A stretch of 64,000 nt of DNA, from assembly GCF_028769735.1 (NCBI RefSeq), contig NC_088171.1, forward strand, positions 77,145,216-77,209,215, in the 5' to 3' direction. Position numbers and translations under genes: made by a program. This DNA is from Zonotrichia leucophrys gambelii (taxonomy: Eukaryota; Chordata; Aves; Passeriformes; Passerellidae). Under the pieces are notes generated by a model that saw only the letters and a list, made by a program, of their open reading frames with translations, was not told the origin of the DNA and did no database searches. Shown here piece by piece: positions 14,321 to 27,030 of this stretch; the stretch's first letter is position 1; each line of letters begins with the position of its first letter.

Positions 14321-14409
14321 TGGTTGGGTTTTTTGTTGGTTTTTGGGGGGTTTTTGGTTTTTTGGGGTTTTTTCTGTCTTTTTTTTTTGTTGTTGTTGTT
14401 GTTGTTTTT
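14321..14409. repeat. T/G-rich tract ending in (GTT)n
   Basis: The + strand has almost only T and G, with G-runs of 3, 6 and 4 separated by T-runs, then about six GTT units. It is strand-asymmetric low-complexity DNA. Confidence 0.9.
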
Positions 14410-16950
14410 AATTTGCCCGTGAAAAATTGTGAAAGGAATTTTCTTTCTTATTCATTCCTGGACTAGAACCCATTCAATGTTATACCAGAGTGCTTCCACA
14501 AAATGGTAAAGTTATTCCTCAATTACGCCAGTACATATGGAAGGAGATTTTGTTATTTCCTCTATTGGATTTTGTTGAAACTTCTGGAGTATTATTATTG
14601 TGATTATTTTCTTCTTCTCTTACAGTATGTTTATACATTAGAAGTAGCTGAAAAGCTATGTAGCAAATTTTAGAATTGTAATTTAAATGAATTAGAATTT
14701 ATCATCCAGAAGCTGAAGTAAAATATAATTCTGAATGGAATACTGATAACTGAAATCAAATTCTAGATATGGAAAGTGTTTAGAACCTTCTGATATGAGA
14801 ACACAGTAAGAAAATTTGCTTTAAATACAGAAAACAAATCTCAAAATTGAGCAAAAGTAGAAAGGCTTTATTCTTTGACGCCTACTGAAGGGAGTGAATG
14901 TGGACATAGGAGGAGGAATCTGCCAGAGGTATGAGAATTTATGGACTGTTAAAAAAGAATTTTAATATCTTATGGAAAATGTTAAGGAAACATTATTTAT
15001 ATCATGTGAAACACAAATTTGCCATCAAATACCTATTTAAACATATTATTTACAGAGTTATTGCTTTAAAATATTTTTTTTCTTGGATACAAACAAAAGG
15101 TTCTGTTCAAGACAATGAATTATAAATATTCTGTCTTAACATAGGCAAGAGTTACTTAATGTCTTTATAGCATGCATAAAATAGCACTATCACAAAAATA
15201 TACTAATGGAAAGCTTTAACTGATAGCATTATGGCTGTTAGGGATTATTGTGTATGTGTGATTCTCCAATCTTTAAGAATGATATCCAGCTAACATTAAC
15301 CAAAATACACGTGCACTTGAATCTCCTTATGAAATACTTTCTGGATCCTACAGTGTTGAACTTAATGCCTCACAAAGTTTAAGCTCCTGTCATTGAGACT
15401 ATTGACACGGGTACCCTGCAAATTTGCAATGGACTGCAAGGTGTTACAGGAAAGGAGTTTAAATCAAGCGTTTCCCTTGCTCAAAAAATTGTTTCTGTAT
15501 CTGCAGCTACCATAGATCTTATGAGTCTCTTCCTTGTTCTTCAGAAAGCAAGGAAATTATTGTAAATCTTGGACTATTTCTTTCTCCTCATCATTTCAAA
15601 GTATTATAAAGCCCTCAGTTGCCTCTCCTTACCATTACTAAAGAACTTATAGTTCTATTTGACCAGACTGAGTAGTATCATTGACTCCTTTTCAGGAAGT
15701 GAGAAATGGATGTTGGATTTGTACTTGCACAGTTAAAGATGTGATAAAGATAGATTGGTGAGAGCTACTGTGAAGTCTTAATAGGTAAGTAAATGAGAAT
15801 AAATAGAAACTTCGGATTTAGCAAGTGAGTATGATCAGAGGATATGTGTGAGTATAAGTCTTGTTGGATATCACTATCTAGGACACGACAATAATTATTA
15901 TTCGGACAAATTAGTTTAAGAATAGTCCTGGATATGCTGGGTTTTTCGTCCAGCATAACTAAATGGACATATTAAAACAAGGAAATAGGCAAATTCTATG
16001 TCAGCCAGAAGTTGTCACCACACAAAAAAAAACAAACTTGCAGAACGATTGTGATTTATGGCCAATTTTCTTCTTAAGAAGAAAAAACCAAGAAGCAAAC
16101 AATCAGAAAGGACTGTGTAATAAGCCTGCCACTTAATTTTCATAGCAGCCAATAAAAACAAGTGTTTACCTGAAGTATGTCTTACGTAATTGCAGCTCAC
16201 GGATTTAACTTGTAAGGTCAAATTCAATATTTTTCATTTAGTAAAAAAAAAGAAAGGTAAGAGAAATCCTCATATTCTAAATACTATGAACATGGTTTTC
16301 AATAAAATGCACACATATAAAAAATGTATTTTTTTGTGATTCAAAACAGATTCATTTCCTAAGTACTCTTTGCAATGCTATCAGAAATGTAGAAAGAGAA
16401 AATTATTCCTATTTCTATGAGTTATTGTCCTTGATACTGAAAGTGAGCGAAGAGAAGATTCTAGAGAAAGGTCATGGTGCCAGTCCTGTATTACATTAAG
16501 TGTAATAGAAACAAACACAGAAAAATGAGGAGCATTAAGTACAGGGAGTGTATCAGCTACATTTTTGAGATCAACTACTCTGCCTTTACTTGAAACACTT
16601 CAACCAAATTTTGAAAAGCCCCTGTCATCAATTTACTGTTCTTCTACGGAATGACAGGGTAGCCGAGCTAACACTAAGTCAAAAATGTAGTCTGCATGGC
16701 GTATCTTGTAGTGGCAATGGAAACTTTTAAGACAAGGAGAGATATCAAAAAGGAGATATTCTTCCTTGTGGATTATTTTTAACGTTATATATCACATCTT
16801 TTCAAGAATATGAGGGGATAACTTGTAGTTATAACTTCTACAACATTCTCTCAGGCTTTTATAAAGACTTGTCACCCACAACATCTGCAGAGAGTAGCCA
16901 ATATATAATTTGCTCCCAAATTTCCAGTGGTTTACTTGCTTAATTTCTTT

Positions 16951-17016
16951 TTTGTTTGATTTGGTTTGGTTTGTTGTTATTTTGTTGTTTTTCTTTTGGT
17001 TCTATTGGTTTTTAAG
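16951..17016. repeat. T/G-rich tract (TTTGG and GTT units)
   Basis: TTTGGTTTGG and TTGTTATTTTG units, mildly degenerate. Confidence 0.75.
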
Positions 17017-18243
17017 GTACATACATATTTCCAAAGGCTTATGCAATCTCTGATTCTTTTCTCAAGTTTAAACAAAGTTATAGTTTGGACTATGCATTTA
17101 GTACTGTAAGTGAACTCTTCATTGTGCAACTCAATTTTATCTATAGCTGAATTGATTACTTACTATGACTGTTGGTATACCATAGGAAGTGCATGGTTCT
17201 GTACAGGTATGTACAGAACTTTTACTTCCAAAGCAAAATGAGGGAGCAGAAACAGACATAATGCCTTTATCAAATTATTATTTGAGAAAATGTGAATTAT
17301 ATCACAGCAGTAAAATTGATCTGCCTTCTCAATAAATATAGTAAATAATCTGTTCTGTTTTGGAGAGTGGAATTTTTTCTGCAATTAACTGAGTATTTTG
17401 TACAAATGTCTTGTTCTTTTCTGCATCCTATACATGAAATAACTCACAGTGACAATGACACACTTTATCTTCAGTACCATCACAGAATATTGTAGTTCAA
17501 TTCCTACAACATTGTGAAAGTTGATGCATTCATTTAAGCAAAGCTAAAGCCATACCTTCTGCCAGATCACACATTTCACAATGTCAGCCAAGAGGATAAT
17601 TTAGTAGGGTGATTTTTGCATACTAAGAATCAGTCTGAGAACATTTGCACTCCTTTAAGTATTCAATTTATGCCTTGTCACTAATCATGAAGATAGAAAT
17701 CAGATACCTTAAGCTCTGGGCACTTATCCAGCTGGGCCATTTGCTCTGGAGCATGGAGCACTGTGGGTTGTGGCAGGGTGCTCTGATCACCATCAAAATC
17801 CCAAGCTGTAGTAGAGGGGACTAACATCAATGGAGTCACTTATGGAAAAGGCAGGTGTTTTCCTGTAACCTGACAGAAAACTACAGCTGCATTATTTTCG
17901 TATGGAACCCAGTTTTCTCTCTTATCAGAACATCAATATCATTAGAACATTTCTTGCAATGTTACATCCTACCTCTCAATAGGAAAAATATTTGAACATA
18001 ATTTCTTTTTCTAAGTTTATGTATGTCCATAAAATATTTGCTTCAAATACAAACAACAAAGGAAGTAGATAGTATTTTTCCTTTGATTATTCATCTCCTA
18101 TTAATAGAGTTTTGTTTTTCAGGATTAGCTATTTCTACAATGGAGTACATTTTTCCCACCTTGTATTATTATATTGCCTTTTTCTCTGACTTCCAATGGT
18201 CTTATAGAATACAACTATTTATTTTGAAAATTATTACACTTCC

Positions 18244-18276
18244 TTTATTTATTCAGTGCATTACTGAATAAATAAA
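18244..18276. repeat. Perfect 14-bp inverted repeat, 5-base loop
   Basis: Left arm TTTATTTATTCAGT (18244-18257), loop GCATT, right arm the exact reverse complement (18263-18276). Confidence 0.97.
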
Positions 18277-20233
18277 TATAACCTTGCTGCTAGTCTGTGA
18301 CAAAAGAACTACTTGGTAAAATAAGACTTCAATGTGGAAGGGCTTTCCGAGCACAAGAGATTTGAAATATTATACAGAATTAGATTGTCAAATCTATACT
18401 CTGAGTTTCCATGTCTGGTACTAGAACCATTGGATTTATATTTTTTTTTTCTGTTTTTGGTGGTCAAAACGGGAAAATATTGTTTTAGAGTGAAATGAAA
18501 ACTGGAAAATGTAGCTTCTGGTAATTGAAATAATCAAATTATTGATTTTTGCTTAAAATATATTTTCAAATTTTTTTGAAAAATTGAAAATAAGAAGGTA
18601 ACATTCTAATGTAGATGTATACAACAGCAATTTTCTACAGAATTCAAGCATTCTACAGCAAAAACATTCTCACCTGATGCAGTTGGTGGCTATGTGAGTG
18701 GAAAACAGAATGACTTGGGACCTAGGACCCATTGTGACCAGGGACCCATTCTCTGTAGTAATTTTCTTTTGACAATGGTGGATTTACTTTCATTCTTGGC
18801 AAAATACAGTGTTCTGATCATGAATTTACTTTGGCTATGATCCTTCGTGGTTATTTAAGCTGTTGCTCCTCAATACCCTAAATTATAGAATGGAACAACA
18901 TTTATTTAATTACTAGTAAAAAACCTAAAAATTGCACACTTATTTAAAAACTATTAAGGTTGATGGTATTCCTTGCAAGTGCTTAGTAGTTAAAAAAAAC
19001 CAAACAAAACCAAAAAAACATGAAGGTGAAAAAATCAGGAATTCAGGCCAAATGAAGAGGAAACTAAAATCCCTTAATTTTACAGTTTCACAGGCATGGA
19101 AGCAAAATGGAAGCAAAATTTTTTTTCAGCCTCCACCTAATACAATTTTTTTTTTTTTTTAATATTAGAGAATATTACAGGGATCAGCATAATGGAATGA
19201 AAAAAAATGCTACTGATATAAACATGTTCATTCCTCTTTTTGGGTTTTTTTCCACTCTTTCTTTAAAGACCATGTTCTTTAATTTTAGAATAATGTGTTA
19301 GTGAGAAATAAGGTAATTGAAAGGGTGAATAGAAGTTTAAAATAAAACAGCTTTTTGTCTTGGAAGGTAGGTACTTTTTGCTGTTTTATGTAGTAATGCT
19401 TTGAGCTTCTCTTCTGGATTTTGTGTCCCTGTAATCCAGATTGAATCAAAAATATTTGAAGGCAGATAAGAATAAAAGAGAATGTACAATACAATTAAAA
19501 AGTAATGAATTATTGCTATACAATGTGTGTGTTAATGTGTGTGTGCAAAAATTCTATGCATGCTGCAGATTTATGTTTTAAGATACCTTCTTTGCAATTC
19601 AAGGAACCTCAAGATTAAATATTATAGACTTTTATTTTAAGAACACAGGACCATTGAATTGAAATGCTGTCTTCAGCCAAGAGCTGAAATTCCATCTGCT
19701 CATCTCAGTTCTATGTAAGTTCTCTGAGCTCATTAGAGTAGCCTTCGTTGAACATTTCCTCTTTTATTTGAAATCCCACATTGTGTGATAAAGCAGGTGC
19801 AGGACCTGTTACAGAAGAAAACATCTAGGCAGGTTGGCTTCTTAGTTAATATGAACAGAAATTTGGTAATAGTGGGGTTTGAGTTTTGCTCCTTTTTATC
19901 TGTCAGCCAAGAGTAATTGCTAAAATTCCTGGGACCAATGGACATTCAGCCATGATTTCTGGCATCAGAGAAACAGTCTCTTTTAACCTAGAACCCTGAA
20001 GAACCTTGTAATACATGGGATTTTCTCAGAAAAGATTCCTCCCATTCCTATCCCCTCCTCAGTCCACCTGGAATTGTGAGCATGACTGAAAGAGAAAGTG
20101 GGGATTTTAGCTGTGCAAAATCTCAAAAATAATTCCTTTTATATTCATGAAATGTTTAGGACTTCTCTGCCTATTTGCACATATACTATATTTTCCTGAG
20201 TTTCACACAAAATTTCTTTCACAGTCACCAGCA

Positions 20234-20257
20234 CAAAGTAAGCACTAGCTTACTTTG
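20234..20257. repeat. Perfect 10-bp inverted repeat, 4-base loop
   Basis: CAAAGTAAGC, loop ACTA, then GCTTACTTTG. The segment AAGCACTAGC at 20241-20250 is repeated directly at 20259-20268. Confidence 0.95.
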
Positions 20258-20889
20258 CAAGCACTAGCACTCCTCATCTGCATGGCTTTTTTTTTCTCCA
20301 AAGAATCAAGAATTTTATGAATCAAGTAACTTATTTTGCTCTGATGTGTGTTTTCTCCTCCATTTATTAAAAAGCTCTGAGCTATTTCCTCAGAATTTGT
20401 TTGAGGAAGGAAGAAAACAAAACCCGCAAGAAACAGGGATGTTAAATTTATGTTACTGAAGTCAATCATACCAATAAAACTGATTACAACGTGACAAGCA
20501 TTTACTCCTGGTTTTCTCCACCAGCTCATAAAATTCAAATTCATCCATGTTTTCTGTTTTTACAACATATTTATTATGACATTCATAGAAAAATTTCTCG
20601 AGTTCTTAGGAGTTACAGACTATATAGAAAAAGGGTGAAAGAAGATGCTTCCTAAATCATACCAATCACAATGATTTGGCAAGCAAATACCCTGTAAACT
20701 AATTGGTCCAGAAACAACCTTCTTCCCCTTGTATTATAGGCATCAAAACCACAGCTGTCACCTCAGACTGTCGGTGATTGCTCTTCCCCTTCGTTAAAGA
20801 AATGCTTGTCTTTTTGGGCAGCACCATCACTGGAATTCTGTTTACCCTATATTGACTTAATTGATTGTCCAGAGTTTACAGTTCCATAA

Positions 20890-21046
20890 CTCCATCCAAG
20901 AAATGGAAATTATGGAGATATTCAGGAACTGTCTGGACACAATCCTGTGCCATGTGCTCTAGGATGACCCTGCTTGAGCAGTGTGGTTGGACCAGATGAC
21001 CACTGTGGTCCTTTCCAACCTAACCCACTCTGTGATTCTCTGATAT
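20890..21046 (+). mobile_element. CR1 LINE 3' terminus
   Basis: The sequence reads TGGAGATATTCAGGAACTG, TCTGGACACAATCCTGTGC, GACCCTGCTTGAGCAG, GGTTGGACCAGATGACC, GGTCCTTTCCAACCTAACCC and ends in TGTGATTCTCTGAT. The ending matches the short 3'-terminal repeat of CR1, so the 3' end is intact and the copy is strongly 5' truncated, the normal result of CR1 insertion. Confidence 0.9.
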
Positions 21047-24000
21047 TGAGGCATTAAGAGGCTTGTTGATGTTGTGTAGAAATGTGATTCTCACAGACCC
21101 TTATTTATTACCATTTTCCATTCTTCTCTCTGCTACTTTTTATGTGTCTATAGAAAAACTGCAATGCATAATTGTAAACAGGGAAAGCTGAAGGATTAGT
21201 TGCTGCCTATGTGATTATCTCATTGTATTTTAGATTTGGTATTTAAAGAAGCAAAAATCAAAAAACCCAAAACCTTCACCACACACAATCATCAAAGATG
21301 TTTTTATAGAATGTGATTTATATTGATCCTTTTGTCATAAGGACAGTGTCAAATACTTACTGATCCTATACTTGAATTTGATTCCATTTACATTTCACAC
21401 ATGAAGAATTTGCTTCAATGGCCTGAGGAGAAGAAAGACCTTTTTCTACTTGATGTATACATGTATAAAAGGGGTCCTAATTTTTTAATTCCCTTAAAAT
21501 ATTAAGTCACCAGAGGAAAAAAGAAAAAAAAAAAAAGTTGCAGTAATGTAAACTATTTCAAAGGCCATTCAGTTTTTAAGCCAGTGGGAAAACAGCTGGC
21601 TCTGTTTTGTGTTAACAGAGAGAAAAGAAAATAGGAAAAGTCTTCTCTGCACTACAGTAAGAGGTCTGTGCCTCAGTCTGCTCACACTGTGCTGCCTTTG
21701 TAGTAGTGACTCCCATACCCTCATAGAAAGGGTCACTGCTGAAGCAGGCTAAGGATTTGTGTTGCTCATTCAGCTTCCTGAAATGACTAACAATGGACAG
21801 GTTTTAAACGACCTGGGGTGGATCTCAGTGGAAGAAACCCCTTTTTATCCAGGGTTCTGATTTTAAGACTCAACCCCCTGAGGAAGGAGGATGAACCCTG
21901 TGCTGAACCTTCTGTTGCCAAAAGTGCAGCAGGGTTCGCTGTGGATGAAATGCGTGCTGCAGTCCCAACTGAACCACTTTATCAGAATTAACTAGAAAAA
22001 GTGTATCTTTAATTCAATTACATATTCCTGTAAATGAGCCCTCCAGTTCAAATGCAGAGGGCTCCTATATTTTCTGCTCTATTTGAATGGAAGAAATGGG
22101 AGAGAGACCACTGAGAATAGTAGTCTAAGGTACAGAAAAGCTATTTATATGCAGGAATACAAATACAGTGTGAAGGCAAAACCTGAATAAAATTGATGTA
22201 GAATATATAATGGATACACATAGATGGATAGAAACTTGTACATGTCCAGATATAAATAAGTGGCTTATTAAAAATGTGTACTTTTTCCTTCTCTTGTGAC
22301 CTTTTCCCAGTTCCATGTTTTCCACTATTATGTGTGTGGACAGCAAGGAGACAGGTGCTGTTGTACATAGAGAGATTCCAATTTTAGTTTGATTCAGTAT
22401 TCTCTGTTCTGTACAGCCAAATCTGAAGGACTCTTTCAGCCTATTGAAGTAATTGACATTAATCCAAACAAATAGTTATTTATATCTATGTTTTAGAACT
22501 TTGGTGAATTTGTATTACACACACAAGATACTTTGCTTTGTCCAAATAAGCAAAAATACCATGCTGTTTTCTCTCAGCAAGTAGCATCACTTCTGAGAAT
22601 ATTTCTCTAATAACCTCATTTCACAGCAGCTGTCACCCAAATTAAAGTCATATATGATGAATGCACATAAGAAAAGCTGCAGAGAGGGGATGGGTTCTCT
22701 GATGGAGGATATTTTTGTCTTGAACTCGTTTTGTGAGCTAGACTAATACATGAACAGAATCTTGTGTGCTGTTGTATTTTCAGGTGTTGTCCTGCAACAT
22801 GATTATTTACTTTGGTGTTATGCAGACTTAGATGTTAAAGAGATATTATGACGACAAAACAAATATTTATTTCTGTTACAGGATACACTCTAGGGAAAAG
22901 CTAAAGTTAAAGCAAAGAAAAATATTGTTTGCCTCTTGAAGGAATTTTTTTGTTTTACATATACCTTGTTTCTGGAATTATGGCAGCAGCAGATTGTGAA
23001 ATTTGTCCTCAAAGAAGGACAAATGAACACTATTGTTTCTAAAATTTGCCTTAGTGGTGAGCCTTAAGAACAAGATAAAATTTTCTTACTCGTGTGGATG
23101 TGATTATGGCCAAGTCACTGTGAATGTTTTCTAAGCAGGGAAAACATGGTTAGCATTACCCTTTACTTATTGTGGAGTGTTCAAGTGAGTATATCAAAGA
23201 CCTAAAAATAACACTGCTTTTTTTTTAAATTTTCTTTTGATGCCTTTGTTAATATTTTATAAACATTTTCAAAATAAAGCAAACCACAAGAAGTGTGTGC
23301 TAGCTTAGCTGAATGAGAACTTGTATTCCTGTATAGGTACAATAAATTATTAATTTTTATTTCTGTAATTTAGAGTCCAAAGAAGCAAACACACAGAAGG
23401 CTAAGCCTACATAATTTGACCTCTCTGCATGGTTGCTACACTTTGCATCTCACATTTGATAAGCTTCCTTATTATTTGAAAAAGTCAATGTATTTCATCA
23501 AGTAATGTATATGCAAGATAATTTTATTTTCTTCTGTGAGCTTATTATTGAGCACGGCTTTCTACTGAACATTTAAAGCCATGCAAGTTATGTTCATTAT
23601 AAATAAGACTATCTGTGGACTCAAAAGTCACACTGAGGTGATTTGCTTATGGCTATGTCCTTAGCAGATATGGTAAAAAAGTGCACTGAAGAGCATACAA
23701 AATAATTTTTCTTTCATCCTTGGTTACAGTCCCAGCTTTATTTGAGCTCACTTGTAATGATCCTTCTCTCCCTAGTTAACATTTTTGAGCTGAATCAATA
23801 CAGCTTCCTCAAACGTGATCTCCATGCTTCTTATCCACGAACAATGCCTCTGAAGGTGCTGCAGAACCCCAGGGAAGATCTTAATGGGATTCACCAGTTC
23901 TGGATTTAGAGTTCCGAGTAGACTTGTCTTATCTAAACATGTATTTTGGGTGCAGTTAAAACCGTGGCCATGGTCACTCTCTCTTTGGACCAGCTGCAAA

Positions 24001-25864
24001 GTCCAGTCCACAGACCAAATATTTATATGGCAGCAAGCTGCAGATCCATATGCAGGGGGTCTTGGTCATCCGAGACAGAATGTAAGCAAACAGCAAAGAC
24101 TGAGACTATGTGTTCCAGCCTGCACAGGTGAATGAACAGCAAATTAAATATGGGGCAACCCTGAGAATAAAGGAGGAACTAATGTGTTTATACATTTTTT
24201 ATAAACATTTTTTCACTTTTGTAGCCTTTTTCCATTCTTTCACTCTGTTCCTCTTATTTTTTATTTTAAAATAGCTTTTCTGGAAGAGTCAGTTGGCCTA
24301 TAGGCTAGTCAGCTCCTGAAAATGTGAGAGAAAAACATTCCATCAATGCTTCCTTCCCCTGTTATATGTGCTTTCTTAAGCTCCAGTTTCTGGCAACGAA
24401 AAATTTATTTTAGAATTCTAGCTTAAATTTAAAAATATCAGCAAGAGGATATTTCCTTTAGCATGCAAGAAGGATCTAAAACATTATTTAATTGTACTTT
24501 CCAGACTCAGAAACCAAATTCAAAGTAGTCGTCTTTTTTTTTTTTTTCTCAAAAAGCTGACCTCCGATAATTTAGTGCTCTGGGTTAGCTTAGCTTCTTT
24601 AAGAGTTACAAAAACTTTCAGGCATCAAAAGTCACCATCTTGATAATCCATATTTCTATTCAAAAGGCATCAGTATTTTTAAATTAGTGTGCAAAACGGA
24701 ATGAAAGAGAAGCTGGAAAAAAAAAATCTATGTGTGCTTCTCATGGGAGAATATCTGCACATGCAGTGTATGAGACAGTATAAAGATACAGTGGGGCATT
24801 TATTTATTGCCATTTACATTGCCTTTTATTTATTCCCCTGTGTTACACAAATCCAAATTTTGCATCCCAATTATATTTATACTGAAAAATATTTTTTTTG
24901 TAAAAAAAGGCAAACCACCAAAACTAAACCTCCATCATCCTTTTTATTTCTCTAGCTGACCATCTGCCTGCCACTTGAGGGGATTGAGTGAATAAAAGAA
25001 AATAAAGGGGTATAACAAATTTTAAAAAGCCAGTTGGTTTAGGTAAGTGATGTACCTGGTAGGATTTAACAAACCAGTTTAGATTAAATGAATGGTTCTG
25101 TATCTTTTAGTCATACATAGAAGCAGATAAAAATGTCACTTGTGTTTAACCATGACACCTCTGAGTAAAATGTTACCTGTCATATTCTATGTGAAATAGG
25201 TTTGAAAGGTTTGATGTTTTTATCCACTGAGAGACAAGAAAAAAATCTATGTGATTTCATGGTATTTAAGCTGTGGATCAAAAAGAAAGAAAAAAAACAG
25301 CACCTGAGGTTTCCATTCCCATACAGTTGTAGTATTAAAATGAATTGTTTGAATTGCAAAAGTGTTTGGAAGCTAGACCAGTCTTTGAGGTTCAGACAAG
25401 TTAATTAGTGCAGGAATAGTTCTTTTCATAACAAATGGGCACTGTGGCATTTTATGTTATCAGTAGCTGTAATCATCTGTGCTAAGGAGTGGCTTGATTG
25501 CACAGAGCTTCACATTGGTGCAGTCACAAGCCATTAAAGAGCTGTTCCACAGCATCAGTAATGGCCATGGGACAGACCAGCCTTGGTTCTGTAGTGGAAG
25601 GCATCTGCTACAAACCACATGCTAAAAAGGAGAGAGTAGAAAAATTCTCTGACCAGCTTAAGGAAGTGTTGTGACTAGGAAAATCATAGAAAAATACTAC
25701 CAAATTTGGTATCTGCTGGAAGGGCAACATAGCATGATAGAGTGCAAGCAATTTAAAGATAGGAAGGATCCTTAATTGCAGTGACCACAAGACTGCAAAG
25801 TTTAAAATTCTAAAAAAAAACCAAAATTACCAAGGCAAATAGAATTGCATGGACTTGGGGGGAG
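21047..25864. other. Non-coding, two GC-balanced unassigned patches
   Basis: About 21690-21990 and 23770-24135 are less AT-rich than their surroundings and could be old repeats, conserved elements or leader exons. Nothing is recognised in them. An 8-bp inverted repeat (GAGCCCTC/GAGGGCTC) lies at 22036-22064. Confidence 0.65.
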
Positions 25865-27030
25865 AAACACTTTTGGCTTGTTCAGGAATCTTCTTGGCAG
25901 GATCCCATAAGAGTCCGAACTGGAGAACAGAAGCACCATGGGGAGCTGATAGACCTTTTAAAGACAATATTACCAGTTAGAGTGGTCTATGCCAGTGTGC
26001 AGAAAGAAGCCACACAGGTGTTGCACAAGACCCATTGGGGTGAACAGCAGAATCTTTCCAGAAGATGAGCAAAACTAGAATGTACACAGAAGGTAGAATC
26101 TGGGATGGCCTTCCTGGTTATTTCCAACAGAGGCATTGCCCAAGCGTGTAGAGGTGATGTTAGGAAAGCAGTAGCTCAGTTGGATCAAGAGCTATAAAAG
26201 AAACAAGACTGACTTTTGTGACTACATTGGCAGCAAAAGGCAGCCTAAGAAAATTGGGCCCATTGCTCCAGTGGGGCAGAGGATTTAATGACAAAGGACA
26301 TGAAAAAGGTCAAGCTGACAAAAAGTTCATGAATTTCAACAAAGGTGAATGCTGAGTCTTGGATCTGGGTTGGAATAATCTGCCATGCAGCAGTATGGGC
26401 TCTGTGCCAGCAGGGCAGAAAACGTCTTTGCAGAGAAGGTCATGGGCAGGTCTTGGTAAAGAAAGCCAAGAAAAGAAAGACAATTGCATTCTGCAGAATG
26501 TTAGTAAGAAAGAAGCCAGTAGGCTGAGGGGGGTAAACCTCTAACTCTATTAAACACTTGTGGGACTGATCTGGAGTATTGTGTGTGGTTTGAGCACCCC
26601 ATTTACATAAAATACATTGATGTCTTGGAGCAAACTGAAGAAGCTACTGAGATGGTGGGGGTGATCGGAGTACAGAATGAATGAGAAGAGGTTAAGAGAG
26701 CTGGGTTTGTACAGTCCTAAGAAGATAAGCTGCAGGGAGGGTCTTATTTTTCTCTTCAGATACTAAATGACAGGGAAGTGTACAAAGATGGAGATAGATT
26801 CTTAATGGTGCATGACAAAATAGCAAAATATAATGGGTACAGCTGGTGCATGAGAAATTTTGGTCAGAAAAAACATAAATATAATGAGAAGAGTCAAACA
26901 GTGGAACGGGATTCCCAGTTCCCGTATGCAATCTCCACATTAAAGATATGCTAAACGTGACAGGACAAGCACCTGAATAACCTGATCTCCTTGTTCCTTA
27001 CTTTGAAAAGAGGTCCCATGAGACTACATA
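25865..27030 (+). mobile_element. Long CR1 LINE copy with internal deletion
   Basis: The left half (about 25870-26320) resembles the CR1 ORF2 segment between endonuclease and reverse transcriptase: TTCAGGAATCTTCTTGGCAG near the start, GGACATGAAAAAGGTCAAGC near the end. From about 26330 the sequence jumps to the 3' part of ORF2 (TTTCAACAAAGGTGAATGC, GAGTATTGTGTGTGGTTTG, GAGAGCTGGGTTTGTACAG) and continues through the TGGAACGGGATTCCCAG segment to ATAACCTGATCTCC. The core reverse-transcriptase region is missing between the two halves. Several frameshifts make the copy inactive. Confidence 0.85.

Larger units (their letters stand above)
10586..20889. other. Non-coding, no gene seen (apart from the listed CR1 piece and simple repeats)
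   Basis: AT-rich sequence with T/G tracts, one 14-bp hairpin and the CR1 piece at 11652. No exon-like open frame with splice sites stands out. Confidence 0.75.

Noticed and set aside
17700..17820. Possible CR1 or other repeat
   Set aside because: Slightly higher GC but no ordered consensus motifs could be matched.
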